Source of the DNA: Meghimatium bilineatum | Taxonomy: Eukaryota > Mollusca > Gastropoda > Stylommatophora > Philomycidae | Length of the DNA stretch: 64,000 bases | Direction: 5' to 3' | Assembly (NCBI GenBank): GCA_034231615.1 | Contig: CM067317.1 | Span: 18,141,673-18,205,672, forward strand | Shown: positions 45,513 through 59,232 of the stretch, one piece after another | How the letters are laid out: each line of letters opens with the position of its first letter | Numbering within the stretch: the stretch's first letter is position 1 | Notes under the pieces: model-generated | What the model saw: the letters and a program-made list of their open reading frames with translations, nothing else | Told to the model about the DNA's origin: nothing | The model's database searches: none | Position numbers and translations under genes: made by a program

Positions 45513-45514
<2 letters not shown>
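44809..45514. other. No gene seen (copy 1)
   Basis: A 108-codon plus frame (44954-45280) repeats identically in copy 2. It has hydrophobic stretches but no family resemblance, and its 3' part (CGTCCTGAGGAATATC) looks like repeat sequence. Not called as a gene. Confidence 0.35.
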
Positions 45515-45683
<169 letters not shown>

Positions 45684-46400
45684 GTAATGTATATATATCA
45701 GTGGGGTAGAGTAAATGTTTACATTTTGTCGAGTGACATTTTGTATTACGTATGTGTAGATCTCCCCCCTCCCACCAGTAACACGCAGTTACGGCTATAC
45801 ATATAATGTTAACATTAACAAAAATCAATTTCATTATATAATCTTGTAATGCAATTCCAGGTGTCTGTTCTTCTTTTATGCGAAAATGTGTCAGTACACT
45901 CTCAATAAATATTGAATCTGGTGAAAAGGTACTTACTTATTTCTTCTTAATCGACAAAGAATTAACAAATGGCATACGATTGTGGAATTTGTGAGATATT
46001 ATTTATTGCAATTAATATCACACACACATACACACACATAATAGCATATGCACAGATGAAATATTGTAACGTAAAGAATTTCTGTTTACAGTTCGGAGAA
46101 ATACATATCACTATAAACTATTTTTAAGCGTATGATTACTCTGAAGCCGGTATCTGAAATTAAATCGCTATTCAAAGATCAACAGGTGTTCTGCATACGA
46201 TGAAATGTGCATCTCTGAATTGAAACACTCGCAGTAGTATTTTGGCTTCAAGGAAAGGTAACTTTAAAATAATTAATCTGTGATTATCCGTTTGTAGGGA
46301 TAATAGTATGTATGTCTTCTTTATTATCGCTTTATATACCTGTATGCCTTTCACCGTCATTTGTTATTACTATTTTGTTTTAAATCGGCGAAATCAGGCG

Positions 46401-46500
46401 NNNNNNNNNNNNNNNNNNNNNNNNNNNNNNNNNNNNNNNNNNNNNNNNNNNNNNNNNNNNNNNNNNNNNNNNNNNNNNNNNNNNNNNNNNNNNNNNNNNN
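46401..46500. other. Assembly gap, exactly 100 N
   Basis: A run of exactly 100 undetermined bases, the conventional placeholder for a gap of unknown size. Frames that appear to cross it are meaningless. Confidence 0.99.
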
Positions 46501-47828
46501 AAAATTGCCCATCTGGGACTGTGAGATGGCATCCTTCCAGAAGACTTATCCGTGTGTGACACTGTGATATTTCATATCTAATTTAATTACTAAATATCAT
46601 ACTATTTCTAGACATGCTTTTCTCCAGAACAAATAAATCAGAAAGAAAACATCTACATAAATAATGAAATGAGTTTATAATGAGCATACAACTTTTTCAT
46701 CTTTCTTTTATTCACTTGCAGATCCCTGAGGAGCATACGTCTTTAACATACAATTGCAATAGTAAATGAATGTTATAAAAGTAAGAATTAATGTATAAAT
46801 ATATAATACTACTGTTATGACAGTGAAGGTGAATGTAAAGAAGAATATAAAGTAAAATAACATATAAAGCTCCGCTGTGCACGATTCCGAGTCGTATATT
46901 GATATGCGTTATTAGACCAGTCTATTTTATTGATCACAGTATGCCTAGAGATAATGTGTGATAAAATATAGAAACAATATTAATTAACGTTTCGGTCTAA
47001 CACTTTCGTAAGAAACAATATAAATTAACATTTCCGTCTAACACTTTCGTCAGAAACGATAACGAAACAATAATAAAATATGACTGAACAATTGTTAACA
47101 AGTATATTAAAATGAATATATAGCAAAATTGTGAACATCCCAAGAAAACATATATGATTGATCACGTTAACGTAGAACAGACATTTATCCTTACAATGTT
47201 ACTTTAGTGGTATGTATGTTTATTTCAAATGCCCAACGTTTGTTAGCATGCATCTCTCGTTTTGTATTTGTTTTTCCAACACGTCTCCGTTCCTGCACTA
47301 AAGTGATACGTTTATTATGTATATTATTAACTCATTCAAGAGTATATCATATGCTCCACTAACTGTGTATGCCCTTCATATTTTTTGTATGTATAACAAG
47401 TTGCCGTTTATCTTTTATATGATCTGACAAAGGTGTAACGTTATTATTTATTTGAATATAACAATATAAAAGCATCGAGGATTTATTATTAAAGAATTTT
47501 TTTTTAATAATGATGCAGCAAACTCAATTTGAACCAAGTAGGATCAGATGGAACCGTCTCGCATCTTGAGCCAACAAATGTTCCGTCTTCTACCACACGG
47601 CATCCCTAACATAAGACGTGAATTCAATAAATTCTTTGAACGTGTATATTTTCAATTCACTATTGTTATTTATTTGAAATGATGACTCCAAAAATGTACT
47701 TTCTGTTCATATAATTTGTTCTATCGTGTACTGGTATGTGCAGAATTGAGACTCGGTCAAACGATCATATGTTATCTTATATAATAAACACTACCCACAA
47801 CGCATCAAATTCGATTTAGAAAATATTA

Positions 47829-47978
47829 TTTGATATTTAGGACTAACACATACGCTACACTGCTCCTACTTGATATGTAGAACCAACATAGTCTCTGAAC
47901 TGCTCCTACTTGATATCTATAACAAATATATACGCTAAACTGCTCCTACTTGATATGTATAACCAACAGATACGCTAA
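47829..47978. repeat. 40-bp tandem repeat, three full units (copy 2)
   Basis: Units at 47859, 47899 and 47939. Two units fewer than copy 1. Confidence 0.9.
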
Positions 47979-48325
47979 ATTACCCCTAAGATAGTACTTG
48001 TACAATTAGTAAAACATTACTCGTCTTGTTATTGGCAACGTAGCGTATTGCTAACTTTCACGTATGCTCACTTCCTTCTGTTTTGTGTAAAGTCGACAAT
48101 TTATTATTCCGATGTTCTTTCCATTTCATTATATCACGCAATCAAGCAGCAATTTTCTTGGTTTTTCTCTTACAACTCTTGTCTTTAAATTTTCATGTTG
48201 TTACTTTGTCTCAATCATCATCTCTATTCATGATGTATCTAAATTAAAAATGTTAACTTTCTCCTTCTGAAGTAAGTGAGAAGTTCAAGTTTATATGGGA
48301 CTTCTTTCAAGATATATTTAAGCAA

Positions 48326-48579
48326 AAGCTCGGTAGCCTGAGCTTGCTTTCTATCACTGGGTTACAGTGTCCTAGGTTCGAAATCACAAACGGACACACA
48401 CTATCCGGGTTGTGATTTCTCGCTTGACACGACCACTCCTCCAGTAGACTCAGCTTTAAATGAGTATCTGACGCATGAGTTAGGGAAAGTAAAGACGGCA
48501 AGGAAGGGAACTGACCACCCCACCTAATAGTTGCTGCGGCTTAGTACATGAAAAGTCATCTTCATCCCCAACGGCAGGT
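48326..48579 (+). mobile_element. tRNA-derived SINE-like element (copy 2)
   Basis: Counterpart of 37728-37985, with the same A- and B-box-like sequences and a 4-bp deletion after the B box. Confidence 0.6.
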
Positions 48580-49125
48580 AGCTGCAATGGAACATATCTT
48601 TACCTAAGCAAAAATACTTAGTTTTTAAACACTACTAGTACTGGTAGAAAGAATTGGCAACCAACAGTGCGTTTTTATGCACATACAAATTATTCTCTTC
48701 ACACAATTATTCATGTATGGTGAACAGCGACAAGAGGGGGGGGGGTGGTGGTTCAAGAACTACCTCTTCAGTTATAATAGGTAAATACTGAATTTGCATT
48801 CAATATCAAAACACAATGAACTATACATATAATGCAAAGTTGAAGGTTCTGAGGGGAAATTTAAATGTAACGTACTTTCTGATTATTGTAGAATAATCAT
48901 TATTATTTTAGGAGAACATGAAGATGTGATGACTCAGCTTATTTTTAAATATTCTTTTATCTAGTGATTATCTATGGAACAATCGACGGAGGAATGATCA
49001 ATGAAAGATAAATAAGCGTCGACACTTACATGATTTTTTTCAAAACTTCGTATGATTGAAAATTGAAATCGCTAGATAACTCTGGTGCACACAATTTTAA
49101 ATCCAATCGGTAGAGAACTATGATG

Positions 49126-49549
49126 CTCACAATTAGTACTTCTATCGGTAGAGAACTCTGATGCTCACAATTAGTACTTCTATCGGTAGAGAACTCTGAT
49201 GCTCACAATAAGTACTTCTATGGGGAGAGATCTCTGATGCTCACAATTAGTACTTCTATCGGTAGAGAACTCTGATGCTCACAATTAGTACTTCTATCGG
49301 TAGAGAACTCGGATGCACACAATTAGTACTTCTATTTGTAGAGAACTCGGATGCACATCATTAGTACTTCTATCGGTAGAGAACTCGGATGCACATCATT
49401 AGTACTTCTATCGGTAGAGAACTCGGATGCACATCATTAGTACTTCTATCGGTAGAGAACTCGGATGCACATCATTAGTACTTCTATCGATAGAGAACTC
49501 TGATGCTCACAATTAGTACTTCTATCGGTAGAGAACTCTGATGCACACA
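49126..49549. repeat. 38-bp satellite array, ~11 units (copy 2)
   Basis: Same unit and same edge variants as copy 1 (including the AATAAGT variant at 49207) but about 27 units fewer, almost all of the GGGGAGA subtype. Confidence 0.97.
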
Positions 49550-50220
49550 ATGATTGCAGGTTACTAATTATATGTACATATGTACGTTTGTAAAATATAA
49601 CGTTACTAATTGTAATACACGGATTAAATCCTATAATTCTAAAACAAAGTAGTTTCATTAGAGAAGCTGCACATTGCCTTCACTTTTTTTTTATGTATGA
49701 AGAATTCACTTATTTATTACGTTTTACTGGATATCCCAATCACTAAATCTGCTTTTATAATTTTCTTGGATTGTTTGGTTTTATGAATATGAATAATGAA
49801 AAGATACACGATACATTTGTGTTTCCAGTGTCCTTTACTTGACAAAAGTTCATCATCTAAATCATAATTTATTAATCAGGAAAACTACGGTGAAAAATGG
49901 AATCTTAGCAGCAGGAAGTAAAAATACTGCAAGAGAAAGTAACACATCATAAACTAAATGTGCTTGTAGAACTATGTACCAACTCTTGTGATTCTGAAAG
50001 TAAGAATTTAATAAGACAAGTCATTCGTGAGAAACAAATCTCTTGTAACAACAGACAACGTATTTTTAATCTCAGACAGGAAGCCATCAAAATGTGATGT
50101 CCGTGCAGACACGGATAAATTGTGTTGGGAGTCAATAACCGGTTACGTTATAGATAGTTTAAAAAAATCTAGATCAATGATAATGCAATCTCAACATTGC
50201 TCAAGCACTAAACAAGAAGA

Positions 50221-50796
50221 AAACAAAGGTAATGGTTGTTTCAAAGAAATATACACCACAAAGATGCAGTATTAATATCAACAGAGCAACATAAAATGAT
50301 CAAGTGGATAACGCCGTGTATCTTGGCACCATTTCGACGTCAGATTGCCGGTGCTCCATTGAAATAAAGATCCTGATAAATCAACACTTCAAAAACTGAG
50401 AAACATTATATGCAATGGATTACTATCAATGCATATGCAAATCTTGAGTGCTATGATGTTATCTCGAACCAATTCATCTTTATGGATGCAGTTTATCATA
50501 GTTTATAATGGATGATAAACAAACAGCACAAAGTGACCTGGAGTCTACTGAGATGTGGTTTTTGCTAGGAATGATGACCATTCTGTGGAATAAATTTAAT
50601 GTTCAAGTCCTGAGATGCTCAAGTACAAAAGACAAAGTATAACAAAAGTTAGACGCTGGCAGTCACGATTTTTAGGGCATATGACGAGAAGACGAGAAAA
50701 ACGTGAACATTTAGTAACCGCCTGAAAAATCAAGGGACGTTTGAGACATTGGAAGATACGGAGAAACGTTACTGTGCTACAAGAGAATGTCACCAA
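50221..50796 (+). pseudogene. Old non-LTR RT C-terminal fragment (copy 2)
   Basis: Identical in layout to 40650-41225: KVMVVSKKY, YLGTISTSD, EMWFL and RFLGHMTRRR in the same frames with the same breaks. Confidence 0.7.
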
Positions 50797-51561
50797 CAAT
50801 CATAATCTCCTACTACACTCGTGTGTCACTTGATTGATTTAATCCTAACATACTTTTCGTACGTTTTAATCGACCAGATTATTTTCTCAAAATTGCAATG
50901 AATTGTCTATTGCCTTTTGCCAGGAGGTTAGTTATCCACTCATGCCGTTAAGCATAGGAGTGATTGTAGCTCGAGCTTGTGTTCCAATGCCAGGTGTTTC
51001 TTCTCCGCTGTGCTATGATCGTGTTTGTTCAATGGGTCCCTGACGGTTTCTATTGCAATGAATAAACTGTGAAATTGTGTATTATTAATTCATGTGACAT
51101 TCTCTCCAAAATATAGTCTTCTTTATGCACGATTCTGGGAGAATTTACACGCCGCAGCCATGGGCATGTTTAAGAAATCTGAAATCCTGGTATAAATCGT
51201 AGTCTTGGGCGTCCCTTACTCCTGATACCAGCATTCATACATTATATTAATGTATCCATGATATTATGTCTCTTTATATAGCTAACATACATCAGCTTTC
51301 TTACTGTGATGATGTTTAGGAATCAATCATCTCATACATTTCATGTTTTTTCTCTTATGTGTTTGTCTTTTCTCGCTGTCAGTGGTGTTCTCAAAATCCT
51401 TCCAGCATTTCACTTCCAAGGCATCTACTAAAGGATGTTTCCTAAAGGGATATATTCACTTTTCTATACAAGTCCAAAAATGCACATATTCTCACCTACA
51501 CACAATTATAAAGATAAAGATGCATAAAAAGAAATATATATCTACACAATGAGAACACTGT

Positions 51562-51569
51562 CTCTAAAC
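51562..51569. repeat. Target site duplication of hAT element, left (copy 2)
   Basis: CTCTAAAC before CAGTG at 51570, with an exact partner at 54405-54412. Confidence 0.85.
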
Positions 51570-52046
51570 CAGTGTTTCCAAACGTGCTCGATATGAACGC
51601 CCAAGTATCGATTTTGACTATAAGAATCTATGTCAGCGAGAAAAAGTTGGGGGTGCAGACGATGTAAATAGGATCCACGTGAGCGGCCCCATTAAGGAAG
51701 AGTATCATCACCATTTAGTCGTACGTAAATGACTTATTACACACAACACAAGTGTAGTATTACTTATAATACTTATACTAAACATAGAAATGTCTATATA
51801 TAATGTTTACTTAAATTGATCAAGTACCAATCAGTGTCGTAGTGTGCTACGTTCATGTACACGTTTATTTAAACATGTAATCATACAAGCAGCAACGCAT
51901 CATGCACATAAAACCTGTCCAGATTTGTACCAAACACAAGTGCTGCTCAACATTTTAAAATGTCAGAAGAGAACAACAGTGGAAAATATTATCGCTTCAA
52001 TTTCAAATAGAAACGATGATGATTTGCGGGCGCCGTCTTACTACAA

Positions 52047-52731
52047 CTCACTACTCATATAACTCACTACTCATATAACTCACTACTCATATAACTCACT
52101 ACTCATATAACTCACTACTCATATAACTCACTACTGATATACCTCACTACTCATATAACTCACTACTCATATAACTCACTACTCATATAACTCACTACTC
52201 ATATAACTCATTACTCATATAACTCACTACTCATATAACTCACTACTCATATAACTCACTACTCATATAACTCACTACTCATATAACTCACTACTCATAT
52301 AACTCACTACTCATATAACTCACTACTCATATAACTCACTACTGATATACCTCACTACTCATATAACTCACTACTCATATAACTCACTACTCATATAACT
52401 CACTACTCATATAACTCACTACTCATATAACTCACTACTCATATAACTCACTACTCATATAACTCACTACTCATATAACTCACTACTCATATAACTCACT
52501 ACTCATATAACTCACTACTCATATAACTCACTACTCATATAACTCACTACTCATATAACTCACTACTCATATAACTCACTACTGATATACCTCACTACTC
52601 ATATAACTCACTACTCATATAACTCACTACTCATATAACTCACTACTCATATAACTCACTACTCATATAACTCACTACTCATATAACTCATTACTCATAT
52701 AACTCACTACTCATATAACTCACTACTCATA
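52047..52731. repeat. 16-bp satellite inside the hAT element (copy 2)
   Basis: About 43 units. CTGATATAC variants lie at 52134, 52342 and 52582, so the second interval is 240 bp here against 208 bp in copy 1. That interval holds the two extra units. Confidence 0.97.
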
Positions 52732-52738
52732 GTCAAAT

Positions 52739-53363
52739 ATGGACAGTCCCAGTTTATCGGGGAACAGCTGTTTGTGGCAGTTGAAGAGATTAAAAACAGG
52801 TCTAAACAAGATTGCATATGATATGTTCAAAACAATTCCTTTAAGCAACAAGACAGTTCAAAGACGTATTGATGAAATGTGTCTGTTATTGAAAGCATAT
52901 TGTATAATTATCTTTAAGTGAAGAATTTCTCAATTCAACTGAACGAGTCAAAGTCGCATGGTAATGAAGAACTATTATTGGAATATGTTCGTTTCGTTGT
53001 GGACAAAGAAAGCCATACATAATTACTCTTTATGGAACTGTATCAAAAGATACTAAAGGCAAACAAATATTCAGTGTTTTGAAAGATTATTTTAATGGAA
53101 AAAGCAAAACCATTATCAAATATAATATCGGCAGCAGCAAATTGTGCATGTTTGGACGCTATCGCAGCTCTTTAAGTCATTTAAAACAAAATGTACCCGA
53201 AGAGTTTGAAATTTACTGAGGCATTTATGGATAACATTTAGTAGCTAAACAGAAGTACGTTGACTCTCGAAAGGCTTATGTTTGTCAAATTATTTTCATT
53301 TTTTGAGAAGTTTCGAGTTTTTGGACGCTAAAGATCCCACTTTGTTATTTAAGGATTATTGAG
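52739..53363 (+). pseudogene. hAT (ZBED5-like) transposase remnant (copy 2)
   Basis: Same motif series as 43136-43760, including IPLSNKTVQRRIDEM and the Asn in QLNES, with the same stops. Confidence 0.8.
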
Positions 53364-54404
53364 GATAACTTGCATGGTAAGCGTATGAATTTTTATCATT
53401 GCAGCTTTTCTTGACAGATTTAATCTCATGAAGCAAACAATTGATCGGTGCTAATTGTCCCATACCACAGTTCTTTCAAAATGGGATCATTAGCATTCAA
53501 AAACTTTAAAATGGTCTCAAAAAGTAAAAATAATCTTGTTAATTATATAAATTTTTAGATCCAGCGCACTTCACTGTGGAGGAGAACTGGATGAAAGTCA
53601 TCGTCATTTTCTGGACTGACAAACGCCCGGGAAATGACGTGTTGATCTACATTTAAAATTGAAATTTTCTTTCCACATACTTTAAATCTAGATGTGGGAA
53701 TGTTTTAATTATGGAAAAACCACAGTGGATATTAATGGATACGGTGACCATGGAGAATCAGATGGCACATAACAGGAAGAGCTAATCGTAATTAGAGCTT
53801 AATTAGAAATTAAGGTACAGTTCAGAAACGGGTATCACCAGTTGTGGCTTCCAATATATATATATCAGTTGCTTATCCTGCATATTGGGCATAGTTGATT
53901 ATCTCAAGAAAGTTTTTGATAGCTTTTCAACACGTGGAAAGAAAATGTATTGCCTCTTTCAACCTTCTTTAGATAAACAATACATCGAATGCAAACCACT
54001 GGGCGGAAAGATTTAAGATTATGTCTCACTAGTGTGAAGAAAATTTGAACAATTGCTATCAGACCATCAGATTCATTCCTCTCAGTATTAGTATTATTTG
54101 TGTATTAAATTTGTATAAGAATTTTACTAGGTTCTGATTTGTTTCGTTCCAAATTCAAACATGTGCTTGCATTGTGTGTCCTCTCAAAAACATTATAAAT
54201 AAAAATTGTACATGATCTATTATTTTTTACAATTCTCCACTGAAGAAAAAAAACACATATTACAGTTAGAATAAAGGTTGCAGCTGTCAAAAACACATTT
54301 TAAGTGAACATGTTTAGATAAATACAATTTTGAATATGCAGAGGTATACTGAAGACAAAAAATCGGCAAGGCGTTAATATGACAAAAACGTTTTGGAACC
54401 ACTG

Positions 54405-54412
54405 CTCTAAAC
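54405..54412. repeat. Target site duplication of hAT element, right (copy 2)
   Basis: CTCTAAAC after the terminus CCACTG. Confidence 0.85.
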
Positions 54413-55116
54413 GAACTCTATGCACAAGGTCAAGGTCGTTTAAGAAAACTATGATAAACATCATGGAGAACACAAGAGAAAGACAAAAGACCAGCAGCAA
54501 AAGGAAATGAAGTAGAATTGCCTATAACACGAGCCAAGCTGTGTCAACCTCAATCAGGTGAATTACGACTCAGTTTTGGAGCCTGACACAAAATCATATA
54601 CTGAGATAAGTGACCTATACTTGTATGTGTTGTGTTATCTTACTTATTCCTATCTCCCTCCGCATCGTTCACTTGTTCATCCACCGGTTCCTGTTATGTT
54701 CCTATCTTATCTTGCTTGGCACTTCCTATTCTGTAATCTCATTTTAATCGGGTCAATCTCCTATTTCTACCAGCGACACACAATATGCACTTTTCTATAC
54801 AAGATGTTACATCTGTCTGTTGTCTTTCGTCCTGAGGAATATCTTTTAGTCAAAATGTCGCCTGTCATAATAGCTCGTTGCTAGTACTTTTTTCATTTAT
54901 AAATATTGGTTGCTCTTTCATATATTTCCATTAAAAGATTATTTGCCCTATATTGCCCCAGTGCAGGCATTACCAAGATCGGATTGTTTCCCGTCACTGT
55001 TGTTTTATGTCGATTTTAAGAACTGTCTCCTTCGGTAGCAAACAGCTTATACATACTGTTGTGGAGTTTTGATATATTATATTATGTACATACATAGTTT
55101 ATACCACATATAAGTA

Positions 55117-55118
<2 letters not shown>

Positions 55119-55154
<36 letters not shown>

Positions 55155-55161
55155 TTGTGTG

Positions 55162-55209
<48 letters not shown>
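55119..55209. repeat. (TA)n-(TG)n-(TA)n compound microsatellite (copy 2)
   Basis: Shorter version of 45515-45680, with (TG)n at about 55140-55153 and the second TA tract ~45 bp. Confidence 0.95.
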
Positions 55210-55211
<2 letters not shown>

Positions 55212-55923
55212 GTAATGTATATATATCAGTGGGGTAGAGTAAATGTTTACATTTTGTCGAGTGACATTTTGTATTACGTATGTGTAGATCTCCCCCCTCC
55301 CACCAGTAACACGCAGTTACGGCTATACATATAATGTTAACATTAACAAAAATCAATTTCATTATATAATCTTGTAATGCAATTCCAGGTGTCTGTTCTT
55401 CTTTTATGCGAAAATGTGTCAGTACACTCTCAATAAATATTGAATCTGGTGAAAAGGTACTTACTTATTTCTTCTTAATCGACAAAGAATTAACAAATGG
55501 CATACGATTGTGGAATTTGTGAGATATTATTTATTGCAATTAATATCACACACACATACACACACATAATAGCATATGCACAGATGAAATATTGTAACGT
55601 AAAGAATTTCTGTTTACAGTTCGGAGAAATACATATCACTATAAACTATTTTTAAGCGTATGATTACTCTGAAGCCGGTATCTGAAATTAAATCGCTATT
55701 CAAAGATCAACAGGTGTTCTGCATACGATGAAATGTGCATCTCTGAATTGAAACACTCGCAGTAGTATTTTGGCTTCAAGGAAAGGTAACTTTAAAATAA
55801 TTAATCTGTGATTATCCGTTTGTAGGGATAATAGTATGTATGTCTTCTTTATTATCGCTTTATATACCTGTATGCCTTTCACCGTCATTTGTTATTACTA
55901 TTTTGTTTTAAATCGGCGAAATC

Positions 55924-57275
55924 TATTTTTTTTAAATATTTACATATTTACTAATGATTATAGTAAATAATGATAATTGTGTGAGCGCTATTTACGTAGT
56001 TTAATCATAGGAAGGAATGTTTCAATGGAAGAAGTTTGTCGTCGATAAATTTAGAGAATCGGAGAATCGAGTACTTCTCTAAGTATATGTGCCGGTAATT
56101 AACGAACCACAAGGTCGCTATCTTGGCTATTGCGACAGATTCGTGTATGTCATTGCTCATTTCGCGTCTCATTTTGATTCTGTGTTATATAGTCAATAAA
56201 TGTACAATCACACACGGTGAGGCAACAACTCATATTGAGATGAATTTAGTGTAATCGTTAAAGGTTTCTACCTACACCAAATATTTCTAGACACAAGAAA
56301 ATGTTAGTTGCTTTTGACATCACGTCAATGATTTATTGCAAACACAGACATTGTTGCTAAGCTCTGTCACAGTAATGTGAATTTAATTTATACATTTTGA
56401 GCTAGACGTGTTAATATTTACTTAAAAACTGTGTATAACATCCTCCAGACAATTTTTTCCAGAGCGGGTAATATGTAAATATTGGCATAGAGTTTTCACC
56501 TCCTTGGAGAATTTATTTGTTTAATAAATATATGATGGCATAGAGTTTTCAGCAATGTCTATTGTTTGAAACTGCAAAAATAAAAAAAAAACCTCACACA
56601 TTCCATATATGCCCTTACATGCAAAGGTACATTACTCAACTCACCAATGGGGGTGATTCATAAAAATAATGTTCGGACATCTGTTCTCACGAAGGTACGA
56701 TGCAGCGACTTGTTCGAAGGGAAGCACATTATGAACTTATAGATTAATTATACAATTTTCAAAGCCATTGGAAGATGAAAACTGGAACTTTTTGACAATT
56801 TGCAGCCCGTAAACAAACATTTCATAAGCTTTGAAGTTCTTATGAACAGGACATCGCTACACAAAAAGAGTATTCCTTTAGATACTCTTGCTGGTGCCTC
56901 TGTTTATGTACATTTGTTCTCATATATTCTTGGTTATGAAACAGACTAGATAATATATGGCTGCTAGCCAAAGTTCAATGATTATGGGAGATGGAGATCA
57001 TATAGAAATACAAGTGCATTCAGACACATACAGAAGACATAATCCTGATAATGTATGATGCTGTCTACAACCATAAATGCACATTTCATCGTGACTTTCT
57101 CAGACTGACAATAATGTTTAACATTCTAGCAGTGATGCAACATTTTGTTGAAAAAAGTCATGTGAGAGTTCTGTTCTCTATTTCTTCTATTTTGTTAAAA
57201 GTATACATTGTATTTTCTGAAAATGTGTTCGCTCTACTGCGATATTACCGTGAAGATGTAGCGATCTGAAAAACA
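55924..57275. other. No gene seen
   Basis: AT-rich DNA. A 72-codon plus frame (57051-57269) is helix-rich and hydrophobic but resembles nothing I know. GGCATAGAGTTTTCA occurs twice (56483 and 56535). Confidence 0.4.
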
Positions 57276-57279
57276 TTTC

Positions 57280-57335
57280 CACCTCAACTGGTGACTAACC
57301 CAGTGCGCTAACCACTGCGCTAGCCCCCCCCCCCC
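57280..57335 (-). mobile_element. tRNA-like SINE head fragment
   Basis: The minus strand reads GGGGGCTAGCGCAGTGGTTA + GCGCACTGGGTTAG, a very good tRNA A-box region (TAGCGCAGTGG). The B box is not recognisable, so this is probably a truncated SINE or tRNA pseudogene. A G-run (C-run on the plus strand, 57326-57335) precedes it. Confidence 0.5.
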
Positions 57336-58139
57336 CACCCTATAATAGTAAAAATAGTATTTCTGACAGATTACCATTTTTTATATGTTTGTGATTATAT
57401 TTCGTTTGAAACCAAACCTACAAGTAGCTTATTTAAAGTGTATACTAACTAGCCTAGGCTAACTAGCCCACTGCAAGCACGCCAATACTGACTTACACAT
57501 ATAAGGCCATTATAACATATTGCAAGAAAATCACATACAAGCGGTTCGTATGGAGAATGAATGACAGAATGAGAAACATAGAAAAGGTGAAATAGAAGAC
57601 CTGACAGAGAACTATTTTAACAGCCTTGAAAATTAAAGACATTTCCTGTGGTACACTCACATACAAACTCCTTGAGTTTTTTTTTTTTTTTTTTACGCAT
57701 ACCCATGAGAATGAACAAACAGCAAACGCAACTTTGATTGATTATCATCTAATAAATGAAAATAGATTAAAAATAATGATGGAGAACAATATCATCAGGA
57801 AAGTAGACCGCAGAGAATAATCGCTTGAAGTGAAGTGAATGTCAAAAGAATTGGTTGCGGCATAATATAATGAATATTACTGCCATATGAGTGCATCTGT
57901 TGGTACGAGGTGTCTGTCAGCAATATGATTTCGCCATAGTCAGATAATATATACTCGCATCTGCAGGCAATGATTATTCAGTACAAGCATCTCTTTCATT
58001 TATTAAGACATAATCACATGTTTTGCAAGAATTACATGCAGTAACATTCCATTACTCGAACTTGAGAGGTTTGGTTTCTGCCATATGCACCGTATTCAGG
58101 ACTGATGGTTTATACACAGACTGACAGAAAGATGGTGGT
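57336..58139. other. No gene seen
   Basis: AT-rich DNA with a T-run at about 57677-57694. Confidence 0.4.
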
Positions 58140-58255
58140 TGGATGAATGGATGGATAGATAGACACATAGTCACGTAGATATTTAGGTAGATATGTAGGT
58201 AGTAGGAAAGGTAGATAGGTAGCTGGATAGGTAGGTTGTTAGGGAGGTAGGAAGA
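58140..58255. repeat. Tetranucleotide (GGTA/GATA/GATG) tract
   Basis: Diverged GGTAGATAGGTAG- and GGATGGAT-type repeats. 58256-58910 has no recognised feature. Confidence 0.75.
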
Positions 58256-58910
58256 ATAAAATGTTTACAGTTGTTGTAGTCTAGAAGTTATAGATATTAC
58301 CTTTCAATGCATAAAGTGGTATGTATTTATGTATGTATATGGTATCTAGTGTTGTATGCAACAACTGTAAGTATGCATTCCCGCATCAATCATATCCTTT
58401 ATCTTCTATGGTTTCGTCAACAGCTGTAGCTGTACAGTCATCACAATAAAGCTGCCTTTTTTTAGGCTATGTAAAGAGGCATAGTAGTATAGAGAAATTA
58501 ATAATAATATGAGTAGGTGTACTCTAAAAATAATAATGTATACTAAAATATGGAATAACAACATAATAATAACTTTACAAAATAACGCCGTGTATAGAGT
58601 ATGCACGTAACAAATACAAATATACCAATAGACTTACTTAGAACACACGTTTTGTCGTAGTTTAACGATTACTAACAGACTTTCGGACCATGTGGTATTG
58701 GTAAGAAAACTAGCATAAAACAATATGCAACACATTTTCAGTGCTTCATTTTAAGGTCTATTTTCAGTAAAATACATAACCAATAGTGAAAATACATTAA
58801 TAATAATAGTATCATCACAAACGGCAAAGTACTAGATGACAGACATTTAAAACCGCGACGCGCAATGTGGCAATGAAATATATAGGGACATCAGAGATAT
58901 GGTATTAAAG

Positions 58911-59232
58911 AAGAATGTTAAGAACACTATGGACAGATACAACTCACAATGAAGATACTTTGAAAGAAGTTAATTCAAACAGATAATTGCTTACCCATGT
59001 CAGAAACATAATCGACAATTTTGGAAACACGAGAAGAGGAAAGATTAAATCCTTTTGACAACATTCAGGTTGAAGAGAAAGGGATAGCGGAAGACCAAGA
59101 GAGTATTTGCATGACATCCTGAAATTATGGCATGGGAGAACATCGAAATCGGAAATTATTGACATCACATGAGACAGACTGCGGCTGTGGAAAGACATGA
59201 TGACCAACCACACTCGGCATGGATCAGAATAA
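58911..59232 (+). mobile_element. Non-LTR retrotransposon 3' end, family B copy 2
   Basis: Decayed LINE C-terminus on the plus strand: MLRTLWTDTTHNEDTLKEVN, LLTHVRNIIDNFGNTRRGKI, GRPREYLHDILKLWHG and LWKDMMTNHTRHGSE with TAA at 59230, interrupted by at least three stops. The end (RxRLxLWKxM...TRHG) parallels VDREQWRAMIAYASRHGT at 24935-24988, so the two are probably one family. No clear microsatellite tail. Confidence 0.7.

Larger units (their letters stand above)
51570..54404 (+). mobile_element. hAT DNA transposon with intact termini (copy 2)
   Basis: Counterpart of 41999-44800, 2,835 bp: 32 bp longer through two more 16-bp satellite units and 1 bp longer elsewhere (AGAAACGGG at 53824). 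Same ends and flanking CTCTAAAC. As the insertion site and decay are shared, it is the same insertion seen twice and not a second transposition. Confidence 0.88.
46501..55923 (+). repeat. Copy 2 of ~10-kb directly repeated segment
   Basis: Starts at the first base after the gap with the same sequence as 35864 and ends at 55923 (AAATCGGCGAAATC), after which it continues into sequence not present in copy 1. Its 9,423 bp differ from copy 1 by tandem-array lengths, a 41-bp insertion near 47010-47050, and scattered single-base changes (for example ATGATGTC at 41692 against ATTATGTC at 51263). Confidence 0.97.

Noticed and set aside
46308-46567. Frames crossing the N-gap
   Set aside because: They join sequence on both sides of an undetermined gap and have no meaning.
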